Below are positions 20,645 through 31,713 of a DNA stretch of 64,000 bases, one piece after another. Source of the stretch: Entrophospora sp. SA101. Its lineage: Eukaryota; Glomeromycota; Glomeromycetes; Entrophosporales; Entrophosporaceae. The stretch covers positions 1 through 64,000 of the forward strand of contig CAUDNR010002413.1 in NCBI GenBank assembly GCA_958430865.1, written 5' to 3'. Both the position numbers and the translations under genes were made by a program. Each line of letters opens with the position of its first letter. The stretch's first letter is position 1. Under the pieces are notes generated by a model. That model searched no databases, had not been told where the DNA came from, and was given only the letters and a program-made list of their open reading frames with translations.

Positions 20645-21597
20645 AAAATATTAGCATATTAATATTATTACACATACTGGTGGATTATATCTAGCCAGGA
20701 CAGGTTTTGCATCTTCATCAACCTTAACATCAGGATCACTAGTCTTTAAAAGTTTTATCAATTCTTTTTGTTTTTGTTCCACAACCGATTCCCAAGTAAG
20801 TCCTGAAAATTTTTCTACAGCATAAACTTTCTCGGGTACTTTGACAAGCTTTATCCTTTTATCCACTGGCGTCGGCAAATCAGAAATATTCTTATATTTT
20901 GAAGGCATCGTAAACGACATTATACATTTTTTCTTTTCAGAATCTGATGATGATGCGTTGTTGGATTCGGTGGTAACTACCGGTGCTGTCTTTACAACAT
21001 CAATAATTCATTATTGTTAATATTAATTATTACTTTGCACAAAATGAGTCACATTATAACTGAGTGTATTTTTATTTGCTAATTTACCATTTCAACTTGT
21101 TGAATATTTGTTTGTACTTTAGTTAAAACTGGCGCAGTCTAATTATTGAAGCAAAATATCAATTAATTGTGTTGGAAGAATAGAAAATTTTTCAATGAAA
21201 TCGTTAATCATCATCATATCATTAATATTTACCATTGCGATTTCTTCTTTATCTAATTCAGTCAAAACTGGTGCAGTCTAATATATTTTAATTCGTTAGT
21301 TAGTTAGTTAATTTATTATATTTTTATTTCCTTTCTGTAAAAAAATAAATTTTTTATTACCATATTAATTTTATTTTGTTGTTCGTCGTTATTTTCACCA
21401 TCACTTTTAATATTTTTACCAAAAATGTAATCGGCTAATATGCGAAATCCACCACTTGCACTAGTCATATCACCTTCATATTCGACTTCTGCCCTGATAC
21501 AAGCTGGATATTTGCGAATTTCATATTGGGGGGTGGTTTTTAAAACTTGATGTTCAGGTATTTCAGCGGATATTTTACCGAAAACTAAAGACAACAT
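20515..21597 (-). CDS. SOUL-family heme-binding protein with duplicated mini-exons
   Basis: Five exons (21361-21597, 21233-21277, 21088-21138, 20678-20989, 20515-20574) give about 234 residues, all joined in phase 0. SOUL/HBP proteins bind heme or related tetrapyrroles. Family marks are YEIRKYPACIRAEVEYEGD, SGGFRILADYIFGKN, MTAPV, MSFTMPSKYKNISDLPTP, VYAVEKFSGLTW, ARYNPP and the end FLRTNEIMIPVG. Unusually, exons 2, 3 and 4 each begin with TAPV(L/V)T, so the conserved MTAPV block occurs three times, twice on tiny exons of 45 and 51 nt. No signal peptide is evident. The intron between exons 4 and 5 holds an (ATT)n microsatellite at 20608-20643. Confidence 0.88.
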
Positions 21598-23647
21598 TTT
21601 TTTATGAAAAAAAATTTTTTTGAAAATTGGAAAATGGAATTTGAACTGAAAATCGAATATTTAATTTAACGATAGTAATAGATCGATTTTTGTATTCATA
21701 TTCACGATTTCAATGCAAACCTATCCTTAATATAGTAACAACAATTTACACATTGGATCGTCCATAAATAAAATCATTTTCATTTTATCAAGATCTTCGA
21801 TTTTAATTTTAAAAAATTCCAAAGGTTGTTTTTATTTAAATAGAAATAACAACAAACCAATTTAACCGGCAGGGAAAAAGGAAAAATCCAATTAAGGAAA
21901 TAAATTATTAATATTATGGCAATAAGCATCTACTACATTAATTATTAATAATACTATTGTTGCTGCCGTTAGAAGGTGAACAGTTATAAAAATCAAATCG
22001 TTATTCTAATTATTACTATTGTATTCTGGTTATCGTTGTTATTTTTATAATATTTATTGGAATGCTTGAATGAACCTGATTATGACCAGAATAAACACCT
22101 TTTATTTAAATCTTGAATTTTTGCACTGTTAACGAATTTATCTATATAACATAATCTGAATTTCATGCATGAACAATCTGTATTTGGGGTTTAATAGTAA
22201 AATCATCTTTGGAAAATTGTAACTCAATTATGGATGGAAAAGTGAAATGACTGATGGCAACAAAGTAAATTGAGTGAATAACCTTTATCAGTGAATGGTT
22301 TAGGGTTTGATTTGATATGTGTTTATCAAGTCTCAAGCCAAAGTTTGTTGTGATTATTTTCTTTTATTTGTGGAAAAATTCAAGCTGCTTATGTGCATTT
22401 TGATTAATTACGACCAGGTTTTGTTGAAATATTCCTACTTTATCGATTTTCAACGTTTTTACATCTTTATCAACTAGAGTGTGTTCCACCCACCAATTGA
22501 TTAAGACGGTTTCGTAGACCATTGAATATTATTGTATTGATTTTTAATGCTTTTCCCCAAATTACTTTCAATTGATCGTTTACGATATCTTGATCAAACA
22601 ATTAAACTGAGGAGGTAAACAACTCAACATGAAATATAGAGGAATGATAATTGTCATTTTTATAATAAAGCGACACTATTAGAATAATATTTTCAATATC
22701 AATACCATTAATAATTAATGATTATTGGGAATGGAGAATTCACACTCGCTATAGAAAACTGAAGGGAGTAATAATCGACGAGCTAATTCGTGATGACTGG
22801 AGGTGCATAGTCATGAATAACAATAAGTTGGACACGTTCAATATATGCTTTATGCTTATTATCACAAAAACCAATGCATGAAGAAAATTTTATTGATGTT
22901 AGTGTATCCTGGATATATTTCTTTTTTTTCACTCCCATTTCCTTCTACATGCTGATTATATATAAGCTTCATCAAAAGGGCGTCTTAATGTTAAATGCAT
23001 TATTAAAATTTACCCGAAATTCAATGTAACATTTCCTGAAATGCCCTATTTCCAAATATTACATTCGAATTGGAACATAACTATCAAAAATTTTGAATCA
23101 AATATTCGAACCATTTCAACGGTTTAAACCAAATACACCACAAAAGTAGCGCGCATTTTTAAACAATGATTTCACACAATAAAAAATCAATAAATAATAT
23201 CATTTCGTAGCTTAGGTTCCGAAAATTATTAAACTTTGACCGAAATTCTTTTGACAAAGTATATCTCGCTTCAAAAAAAATAAAACACAATCAATTGTCG
23301 AAAAACGTACATAATAATCTTTGACGTATGATAACACACGTCTTTGAATAAATGGAGTTTTTTTGTAAACAAGAATAACTTTTTGAACAAGTCCTTTGAA
23401 AAGTTTTAAGAGAAAAGACGACGCAATTATCAGCATTTATAAAAATAATGTACCCAAACACAGCATATTTAGAATTATTGGCGTTCACAAAAACACCGAG
23501 GATCAATGATTCAAATTAAGATTATTCTGAATGCTTTATATGAAAATCAGTCACGTGACATAACAAACAAAGCAAAATGATAATCTTGGTTTATTTGGTT
23601 AATAAATATTTAATAAAATATCATAACAAGTAAAAAGTTGGAAAAAA
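21598..23647. other. 2-kb divergent intergenic region between SOUL and SLC25A38 genes
   Basis: No coding region is supported; the frames present are short and low quality. It should hold the promoters of both flanking genes. A GTAGCTTAGGTT motif shared with the Tc1-like terminal repeats occurs at 23207-23218, and an E-box palindrome occurs at 23550-23559. Confidence 0.55.
23550..23559. promoter_or_regulatory. GTCACGTGAC palindrome upstream of the glycine carrier gene
   Basis: A perfect 10-bp palindrome containing the CACGTG E-box lies about 90 bp upstream of the start at 23648. It shares the TCACGTGA core with the site in front of the Rtr1/RPAP2 gene. Cbf1-type bHLH binding is inferred. Confidence 0.5.
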
Positions 23648-25123
23648 ATGAATAAAAAAAATCAAAATCCAATTGCTCATTTAACTTCTGGTGCACTATC
23701 AGGTTTTGCTTCTTGTGTATTATTACAGCCTTTTGATTTAGTTAAAACCAGGCTTCAACAATATTCTCTTAAAAATCCACAAATTATTAAAAATGCTACT
23801 TCTTCTTACAATAGTAATAGGTATAATAATGATAAGATCTATAAATCGATAATACTTTAAACTGAGTGATTTAATTTTTTTTTCAAAGCGTCCTTTTAAA
23901 TACTGTAATAAATATAATCCGTCAAGATTCGGTGATAGGCTTATGGCGAGGAACTATTCCAACAATTATAAGGTGTGTGCGTGCGCGCAGATATTTATTA
24001 TTATTTCTATTATATATACATATTTACAAGTTTCCTTCTTTATAAAAAAAATACAATAATCAGAAATGTCCCTGGAACTTCATTGTATTTCCTTACATTA
24101 TCAGAAGTTCGTTATTTGTTATCAAAAAGTCAACAAAGTCGACAATTTAATCAACAACATAATGCTGTTGACAGTTATGGGAGTGGCAAAATGTCATCTA
24201 CTGGATCATCATTGCCTATTTTGTCAAATAGAGATAACATGATTGCTGGCATGTTTGCCAGAGGTTCTGTTGGATTTGTAATGATGCCAATCACTGTAAT
24301 CAAAATTAGGTATGAGGTATGTGTGGTTTACATATAATAATTGGAATAAATAGATATTACAAATCTTTAAAAATTAACTTAAAATTTTCTTTATTCGAGT
24401 ATCATAGAGTAATCTTTATGCTTATAAGAGTGTATTGGGTGCATTTACTTCTATTGTGAAGAATGAAGGAATAAAAGGTAAAAAACGACAATGATGATAA
24501 TGATATTATATAACATAAGTTATTATTTACACATGTCATTTCTCTCTTAGGTTTATTTTATGGATCTGGTTCAACAGTAATAAGAGATGCTCCATATTCA
24601 GGATTATATGTTTTATTTTATGAAAGATGTAAATTATTGATAGGTGATTTTACTTTACTTAATAATTAATTCGTCTAAAAACATCAAAATGGACATTATT
24701 ATTAAATTTATTATTTAATTTATTAGCTAACGTATCATCCTTATCATCCATAAATATACCAAAACCTACAATCCATATGACATCTGGTAATTGACTTGCA
24801 AATATACTTGTATAATGATAATTATAATTACTCTATTAATTTATTTTATAAAACTCTTATGTAATGTAGCAATTATAGCAGGATTATCAGCAACAATGAT
24901 AACACATCCGTTTGACATGTTAAAAACTCGTTTACAATTAAAACCAATCGAATACAAAAATTTGTTTTACGGAGCCAATAAAATTATAAGAGAAGAAGGA
25001 TTTCTGAGATTATTTGACGGGATGAGCCTTAGATTAAGCAAGAAAACTGTACAGGCTGTTATTAATTGGACATTATATGAATCGCTTATTAATTGGTTCT
25101 ATGAAAGAAAAATAGATGAATAA
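23648..25123 (+). CDS. HEM25: Mitochondrial glycine carrier, SLC25A38/Hem25 type
   Basis: This is a member of the mitochondrial carrier family. The SLC25A38/Hem25 branch imports glycine across the inner membrane for 5-aminolevulinate synthesis, the first step of heme formation. Seven exons (23648-23820, 23889-23972, 24064-24316, 24408-24477, 24551-24643, 24727-24786, 24870-25123) give about 328 residues in frame. The three repeat signatures are [20 protein letters not shown] and [10 protein letters not shown]. The subfamily is indicated by [21 protein letters not shown], by PITVIK replacing the canonical PxD motif in repeat 2, and by [19 protein letters not shown] Ser/Gln-rich insertion lies in repeat 2. 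It is convergent with the Leu5-type gene. Confidence 0.88.
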
Positions 25124-25364
25124 TATTTTCTATTAATATTGTTATCAATATTGTTGTTGAATGAATTTTTGCAGATACTTTATTAGTTTCTTTTTATTCG
25201 ATTTAATTAATTAATTGAATATATAATGTTAAGATAAATAATATTAATAATATTAATAATATTAATGTAGACATAAAATAATTGCCTATAAATTTACTCA
25301 TAATCTCAGCACTTTGATTCTACGTTTCTCACTTATTACACTTATTATTATTGTTTTTAATATG

Positions 25365-26914
25365 TTAATCAATATTTAATATTATTTTCATTCTACTATA
25401 AACTGTAAAAGATACTGCCACCATGGGCGTCACCTTCAAATACCCAATGCTTAATCCAACGAAAAAACCCCTGAACCCATTTGTTTTCCAAATAGTTTTA
25501 GCAGTATATAAAAGACCAACAAATCTAGTTGAATCAATTGCACCATAAACTTGCATTCTACGTCTAATAACCTCTAATGGATATCCTGCAGTTTGTGATA
25601 TTGCTCCTGCCAATCCCCCAACTGTCAATTCAGCCCATGTTTTTAATGGTACCCTCCTTTTCTGTCCCCTACTATCCAACTTCCCAATCACCAATGATGG
25701 TTCGGTTGTAAGTTTTCCAAACTTTGATATGCAAAATTCAGTCAATTCATAATGTGTCCAGAATGATACACCCGCATACGGTATTATACCCATTATTGTA
25801 GGGATTATTCCTCGATAAAAATTTATTATTGGAAAATGAAAGAATTGTAGACGTGATGATGCTGCACCTTCGTTCCATATCTGTTTACATATTGACATCA
25901 TTCCAAAAGATTTGTCTTTCTTAACCTCGAATGCTAATCGAACTCTTAAAAGTTCAAGTGGATATGTAAACAATACTGATGTGACACCTAAGATTTATTT
26001 ATTTATTTTTAGGGAGGAAATTATATACATGTATATTTATATATTTATAGTAATGGTAAAAAAATAAAGGAAGTACCAGCTAAAGATCCAGCTAATAAAT
26101 GTTTAGTTGACGTTTCAAGCTCTCTAGTTGGCATTAAAATCTAATATAACAATAGTGGTTTTTTTTTTTGGGAAAAAGAAAAATAAATCATTAAATAAAT
26201 CAATTATAATAATAATTAAATCAAAAAAAAAAATCTTGATGAATTTGTTACTATACATGACGAAATTGTTCATATGCTACAAACTTTATTGCAGCATATG
26301 GAAAAATTCTTAGAATGGTTGCAGAATGACCTTGTAACAAACCTTTTGGACCACCTTCATTGTATATTTTTTTGGTTGCTTGAAATACTCCTACCCATGA
26401 TCCTATATATACATATATATATTTATATTATTTAAAAATAGAAAGTGGCATATGGAGTATAAAAAAAAGTAGACATTAAAAAAGTTTTTCAAATTCTCAA
26501 CTTGTTTGAAATTAAAAACCATCTTTGTTAATTTAATTTGTAAATAGATGGTTATTTAGATATGTTTATTCGTTTACTTCTATTACACGCTATTTTTGAA
26601 AATACCTGCATATTTTTGAAAATGTGGATTGCTGGCTTGAAAAAGAATCTTTACTCTATCTAAGGGTGCAATCACTGTTTTTGCCTATGTCATAATATAT
26701 ATAATATATGCAAGATTTATTTTTAATGCTCATAAAACTACATTATATTTTATTTATTATTAAAAATACATACCACGCTGCCTGCTATACCACCTGCTAA
26801 TCCTGAACGTATTATATAACCTACACTCTGTTTATCATGATAATGGGTTTTTTTTGTTATAACTTCTTGTTTTAAAGACTGCTCTTGCTCTTGATTTGAG
26901 TATGAAGTTGTCAT
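25365..26914 (-). CDS. LEU5: Mitochondrial carrier, Leu5/SLC25A16-SLC25A42 type (CoA-related)
   Basis: Five exons (26774-26914, 26606-26684, 26257-26402, 26077-26140, 25365-25987) give about 350 residues, close to yeast Leu5. The three carrier signatures are [21 protein letters not shown] and [22 protein letters not shown] after the first is typical of the Leu5/SLC25A16 branch, which is needed for CoA accumulation in the mitochondrial matrix. Other marks are [19 protein letters not shown] and [23 protein letters not shown]. The protein would sit in the inner membrane with six helices. It ends 241 bp from the convergent glycine carrier gene. The exact substrate within the branch is not certain from sequence. 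Confidence 0.85.
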
Positions 26915-28647
26915 TTGTGAAAATTTGTTGATTTCAATTTGTTTATTTATATATATATATCACATGGTATGTAAGCTGACCTATTGTACCTGGTTTTACA
27001 AAAAATTAATCATTTTCTCATTCTTGTTACCTAGGGTAGATAGGGATGTTAATGGTCCAGTCCAAACAAGTCCAAGACCTAGGGGATTGATTTAACCGGT
27101 AGTCCTAACAATCTTTATTATTATAATTGTTGTTAGATGGTTAGGATCATCGTTTTTTCATAATAATAAATATATTTACCAATGACGATTCCCAATGTTT
27201 GTTGATGGTAATTTTATGTAAATACTTCTGATATAATAATAAGGTCTAACAATTCCTTTGCTTCGGATCCTTGTTTCGGGTCCTAGTAATTCATTTACTC
27301 TGGGTTCCAATGATTTAAATAGTGATTTAAGATGAGGAGGACCTTTGCAAAAAGGAGGTAGTCCAGCACATAGTTTTGTGTAGGGATAGATATTTTGAAA
27401 TTTTTTCATGAATAAACGACTAAAATAGTTGATTAAATGGTCGACTAAGATAATCCAATCTCTAGTTCGTTTATTTTTATATGTAGACTTTTGTGGAATC
27501 ATTAAAATATGACACAGGAAAGATCTTGTAGAATGTATTCGAAATTTCCTTCAGAATTTCATAATGGAGATATAATCAAAGAATACATCGGCGATAAGCA
27601 TGCGTGAATAAAGATCTCATAGTGGGTAAGATGTTTCTATTACACGGTCTTAATTTTGTATAGAATTCAAGTATTACTCTATGTTTTAAATTTAATTGCA
27701 CCCAAATTTGATTTCGGTTAAACATTTATTAAGATGTACAGCTTTAGTTAATAATGCTCAAACTTTCGATAAAACTGTACATCTAACGAAAGTTTAAATT
27801 TATTTTTTTACCCGTCTCGGTAGATTAGTCTCTAGCTTTAATGTGAGAGAGTTCTAAATGTGGCCAAATCTAAAATTAAGATTACACGTTGGAAAATATT
27901 CGTATATGTATAGACTGTAAAAAACATTCATTAACAAGAAAAAGACTGTTGTGCTGTACGTGTTATGTCTTTACAGCCAGATTTTGCTTCCTCGGGCGGG
28001 TCCTTTAATTCAAGAAGTTGTTGAAAAGCATGGACGCAAAGTTATTTTTTTCCAAGTTTCACCGCGAACTTAATTTCATTGAGCATTTTTTGGGGAGTGA
28101 AATAACCGCGTTTACATTTTTAAAGGATTAGAAAAAACAGTTATGACTGTGTATCATTAGAAACATGCAAGACACTCTTGGAAATTTATTGATGCTTACA
28201 GTAAAGGATTAACGCTATATACGCTATAAAGGGCTATAAATATCACAGACGCATTCCAGTAAATCTTGTTTTAATTGAAGAATAATAATAAAAACCAAAA
28301 TTTGCTGTATCACCAATCCTTTATTCACTTTGCTTTGCTACGCGTTGCTATGCACTGCCCCAGAATTTTTTATTTGAGAAAAGGTTTTTATATAGTTGAG
28401 CGTAAAAGATATAAAACATAGTGAAAGGTAATAGATATTTCAATCAATCGAATGGATGCACGATATGTAAGACAAAGTAGACTAATTCAAACAATTTAAT
28501 ATTCATTTTTGATAAATGTTTAATTAAACAAATATAACGGAATTTATCATTCTTCTTCTCAATATTAATATTAATTGGTACTGTATTATAGTTCGAGTAA
28601 TCTAACTCTGACATACTTTATGTGGCGACTTTGAAATCTATCACATA
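26915..28647. other. Intergenic region with one unrecognised ORF
   Basis: A possible fragment of a hAT-like terminus (GGGATGTTAATGGTCCAGTC) lies near 27044. An inverted pair around CCTAACA / TGTTAG lies at about 27104-27145. A minus-strand frame of 108 codons is at 27176-27502. The rest (27503-28647) shows nothing I can assign. Confidence 0.4.
27176..27502 (-). CDS. Hypothetical ORF, 108 codons
   Basis: The frame runs from MIPQKSTYKNKRTRDW to NIGNRHW and is reasonably complex (Pro, Gly, Arg and Cys present). No domain is recognised. It lies just outside the duplicated block and next to mobile-element debris, so it may be a fragment of a transposon protein or of a larger lost gene. No splice extension is convincing. 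Confidence 0.25.
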   Translation of the reverse strand: MIPQKSTYKNKRTRDWIILVDHLINYFSRLFMKKFQNIYPYTKLCAGLPPFCKGPPHLKSLFKSLEPRVNELLGPETRIRSKGIVRPYYYIRSIYIKLPSTNIGNRHW

Positions 28648-29571
28648 CACTCCCTGGACAAAAGTATCCGGACACCTGTTTTTACTAATTATACAAAAAC
28701 GCGCATAATAACTACACATAAAATTTTATCAAAATGTAGCTTAGGTTTTGATGAATTGCATGTAAATTTTGATATTCTCAAAACGTCTAAAAAAATTTTA
28801 GTTAAAAAAATCCGAAACTCGACGAAAATGATGATGATCAACAAAATATTTATTTTGTGTGTTCAAATATAAATAAATAAAACTTAATATTAATATCAAG
28901 TTGGCCATCCATCGCTAGAAATGCATTTCACAATCCTTCTAGACATGTTTTGTATTAATTTGTAGTAAGTTTCATATGGAGTTCGTTGACTAGACTTCTT
29001 GTAAAGCAGCTTCCAACTCGTTGGCATTTTTTGGGTATTATGTTCACTTATCTAATCGCCTCCCTAGTTCACTCCAAAGATGTTCAACTGGATTAAGATC
29101 TGAGGATTGCGAGGGTCAATTAGGTACCTTCATGAAGGCACAAAATTTTTCCTCTTCGTTTTTTTGCATTTTTACGTTTTTAAGATTAAAAAAAATTGAC
29201 AACCTTGATTTTTATAAATCCGATTTTAATTACCAATTGTTTAATTTTATTATTAATTATCTATGCTAGCCAAAATTACAAAATTCTGTATTCATATTCT
29301 AGTTAATCTAAGCTATAAATCGATATAAATTTTATTTTTATTATTATGTAGGATTTTGAGTAAATTTGAGAAACAAAAATTGATATTGCAATTTTCGTCG
29401 AATTTCGGATTATTTTAATTAAAATTTTTTTAGATGTTTTGAGTATCAAAATTTACATGCATATTCATCAAAACCTAAGCTACATTTTGATAAAATTTTA
29501 TATGTAGTAATTATGCGTGTTTTTGTGTAATTAGTAAAAACAGGTGTCCGGATACTTTTGTCCAGGGAGTG
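28648..29571 (-). mobile_element. 924-bp Tc1-like element with long terminal inverted repeats
   Basis: The ends CACTCCCTGGACAAAAGTAT and its inverse are flanked by TA (28646-28647 and 29572-29573). The inverted repeats continue with few mismatches for about 180 bp on each side (28648-28832 and 29387-29571). The interior holds, on the minus strand around 28900-29160, only the C-terminal part of a Tc1/mariner transposase: SSDLNPVEHLWSELGRRLDK, then KNANELEAALQEV, then YYKLIQNMSRRI, broken by stops. It is therefore non-autonomous, a deletion derivative that keeps both termini. Related fragments are at 715-1128, 33970-34234 and 38962-39381. Confidence 0.92.
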
Positions 29572-29769
29572 TATATGGCCAAGGGAACATGATAGTTACC
29601 ATATCAAAGACAATTACACTTTTTTAAATCAAACACCTAGATTTCATGATTTTTAACATACTTTTTTAATTTATTTCTAAAAATTGATCTTGACGAGAGA
29701 AATGCAAATAAGGAAAGAAGTTGCATAGTTCAATCTTATATTAGTGTTAAAAATAAAAATAAAAATAAA

Positions 29770-30300
29770 ATGGAGAAAAGAAGAATTAGAAGACTAAAAT
29801 TTGCAGAACTTCGTAGAGCAAGAGAAGAGCGTAGGCAAGTATTTAGGCATGTCTCATAAGAACAAATTAAAAATCATGTTTTTGGAACACAGAAAACAAA
29901 AGGAGAAAATGCATACGTTTCCAGAAAGAAAATGAACAAAAAAATTTTACAATATGTTTAACGTCATGAAAGAATCTATTAAAAATGATTTAATTTAGAA
30001 ATGGACACTATTAATAGAGCAATTGACAATAACAGTGAAATTAAGAAAAATGGAATAGAATATATAAAACATTTCGTTGAAGAAATAGTAAGTTTAAACA
30101 AAAACTTCTGCTTATCAATTGCTTGTTATACGTTTCTAAAAATCTAACTTTTATATTAATCACATTCCCCTATTATAGGATAACAATGGTGTCAATGATG
30201 TCGTAAATATTTTAAAGACATTCTATTTATTAATTTATTCGTTTTATATTTTGGGACCAAGCAATCAACATTTACAGGGTTTGATAATAAAATGAGTAAT
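29770..30300 (+). CDS. Possible small spliced gene or relic, unknown
   Basis: A 29-codon frame at 29770-29859 is very basic and helix-like (RRIRRLKFAELRRAREERRQ). Further on, a plausible acceptor near 29999 opens MDTINRAIDNNSEIKKNG to about 30088. A possible intron (GTAAGT to TATAG) then leads to DNNGVNDVVNILKTF. Together these resemble exons of a small gene, but start and joins are not certain and no family is recognised. Coordinates are approximate. Confidence 0.2.
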
Positions 30301-30559
30301 GATGGTAATAGAATGAATGATAATGGTAATGAGTGATAATGGTAATTGTTGATAAGAGATTTTTGAGAGAAGTAATTCTTTATTTATGGTAAAAAAGCCG
30401 AAGAGTTTATCATATCAGACCATGAAGGCACAACTCTGATGCTGCAACATTAGGCGAAATAAGTAAATATCAAAAAACCACAAATCTGCTAAGTAAATTA
30501 CCGTTTTCAAAAATAGTAATCAGAATAATAAACTAACTTATTTTATTATTACAACCATG

Positions 30560-31206
30560 TTGATATTATTGGGTGTTCCATTCAAATAATCAAAAGCGAT
30601 TGGTCCCGTAGTGGAGTTGGTGTATCTTGGAATACTATCAATACTAAAAATATGTATACATCTATTCCGTCAGACAAGAAATTAGAAATGATACGTGTGT
30701 TTTAAAGAATTCTTAAGTCAACTTGGATCAATCCTTGGTTGGAGTTTTTGGGCATGTCAACTTTTTCCACAAAGAAGACTATTTCTCCAAGCATTGAACA
30801 AGAAACCGTTGGGAAGTCGGTAGTAACAACAGAATTATTATCACATTTGAAATAAAAAGGTGAATTAGGCTGGTGGATATCCACGCTGAAACAATGGAAT
30901 GGAATATATATTTGTTTGAAGAAACAAAATGGTCACTCATCATTAGACAATTTTTACATAGATACTTCCTCCTTGTGGATAGGTGGGTATTACATATGGG
31001 AACTTTTACACGGGAAATTCTGAGACGAATTTAGAAATAATATACAAGTTATTAAGGAATGTACTAATATGTGTTGTGCGTTTCCGTGAAAACGTTTAGT
31101 AACTTCTGGCCTAGACGGAGATTCATCATCCATACAAACTCACAGCTAAACATTATAGCATTAGGAGGAGAATCACAGCCAAACATTGTAGCATTAGGAG
31201 GAGGGG
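30560..31206 (+). pseudogene. DIRS-type retrotransposon remnant (RT 3' part and RNase H region)
   Basis: On the plus strand, through several frame breaks, the order is typical of DIRS-family polymerases: a VYLGI-like block, then SIPSDKKLEMI, QLGSILGWSFWACQLFPQRR, ELGWWISTLKQWNG and FYIDTSSLWIGGYY (the RNase H DA/TDAS-like strand). Stops are frequent, so it is dead. The N-terminal part of a similar polymerase lies at 37563-38640, on the same strand but downstream, so the two pieces are not collinear in this window. A 33-bp direct duplication marks the end. Confidence 0.65.
31141..31206. repeat. 33-bp tandem duplication
   Basis: Units 31141-31173 and 31174-31206 both start CACAGCYAAACATT and end in GGAGGAG-like sequence, with about four differences. 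It lies at the tail of the DIRS relic. Confidence 0.85.
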
Positions 31207-31713
31207 CTTGAAGCAACACATTTGTACGTAATATGATAAATATGGTTTTTTGCTCAACAATCTATACACTCTTTTGAGATTGGAGTATGTAGATGCCAAA
31301 GAGGACACTAACTGCTGATAGCCTATCAAGGGGTCAAGCAATACGAGTCACACAAACAAGACCCAACTTGAACTTGCTAGCCACAAACAGGTCAAATTCA
31401 CAATAGAACATCCATTTATCTCCCCTTGGGACTACTGTATAGATAGACATATTAATATACTATATATAATATTATATACAATTATAAATCAAGAACATTG
31501 ATTTAAAAAAAAAAAAATTTTTTAATTATTTATATATTTTAAATTTTTTTTAGGTATTACATGATTGAATTGATAAAATATATAATTTTTAAACATATTA
31601 TAATAGCGAAGATTATATAATATATATATAATAAAAATTAATTATATAATATAATAAATTAATTATAATATAATAAAAAAATATTTATTTAGCAAAAACT
31701 ATTGTCGCTTTAA
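31207..31713. other. AT-rich spacer between the DIRS relic and the HAM1-like gene
   Basis: The first 200 bases may still belong to the DIRS relic. From about 31490 on the sequence is almost pure A/T and is probably the 3' flank of the minus-strand gene. Nothing else is seen. Confidence 0.4.

Larger units (their letters stand above)
3494..26887. repeat. Large segmental duplication, copy 1 (>=23.4 kb)
   Basis: This block is repeated at 40607-64000 in the same orientation, with an offset of 37113, then 37112 after a poly-T tract near 4385 (14 T here, 13 in the other copy), then 37113 again after an A-run near 16080. Apart from these I found only a base change near 16854, a cluster of changes at 12930-12990 and changes within the first 60 bp. 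Even microsatellites, such as the (ATT)n tract at 20608-20643, have equal length. The true right end is not visible because copy 2 is cut by the window. Confidence 0.95.

Noticed and set aside
23212..23506. Two overlapping minus-strand frames in the SOUL-SLC25A38 intergenic region
   Set aside because: Short, Phe/Leu/Lys biased, no domain and no splice context; they look like chance frames.
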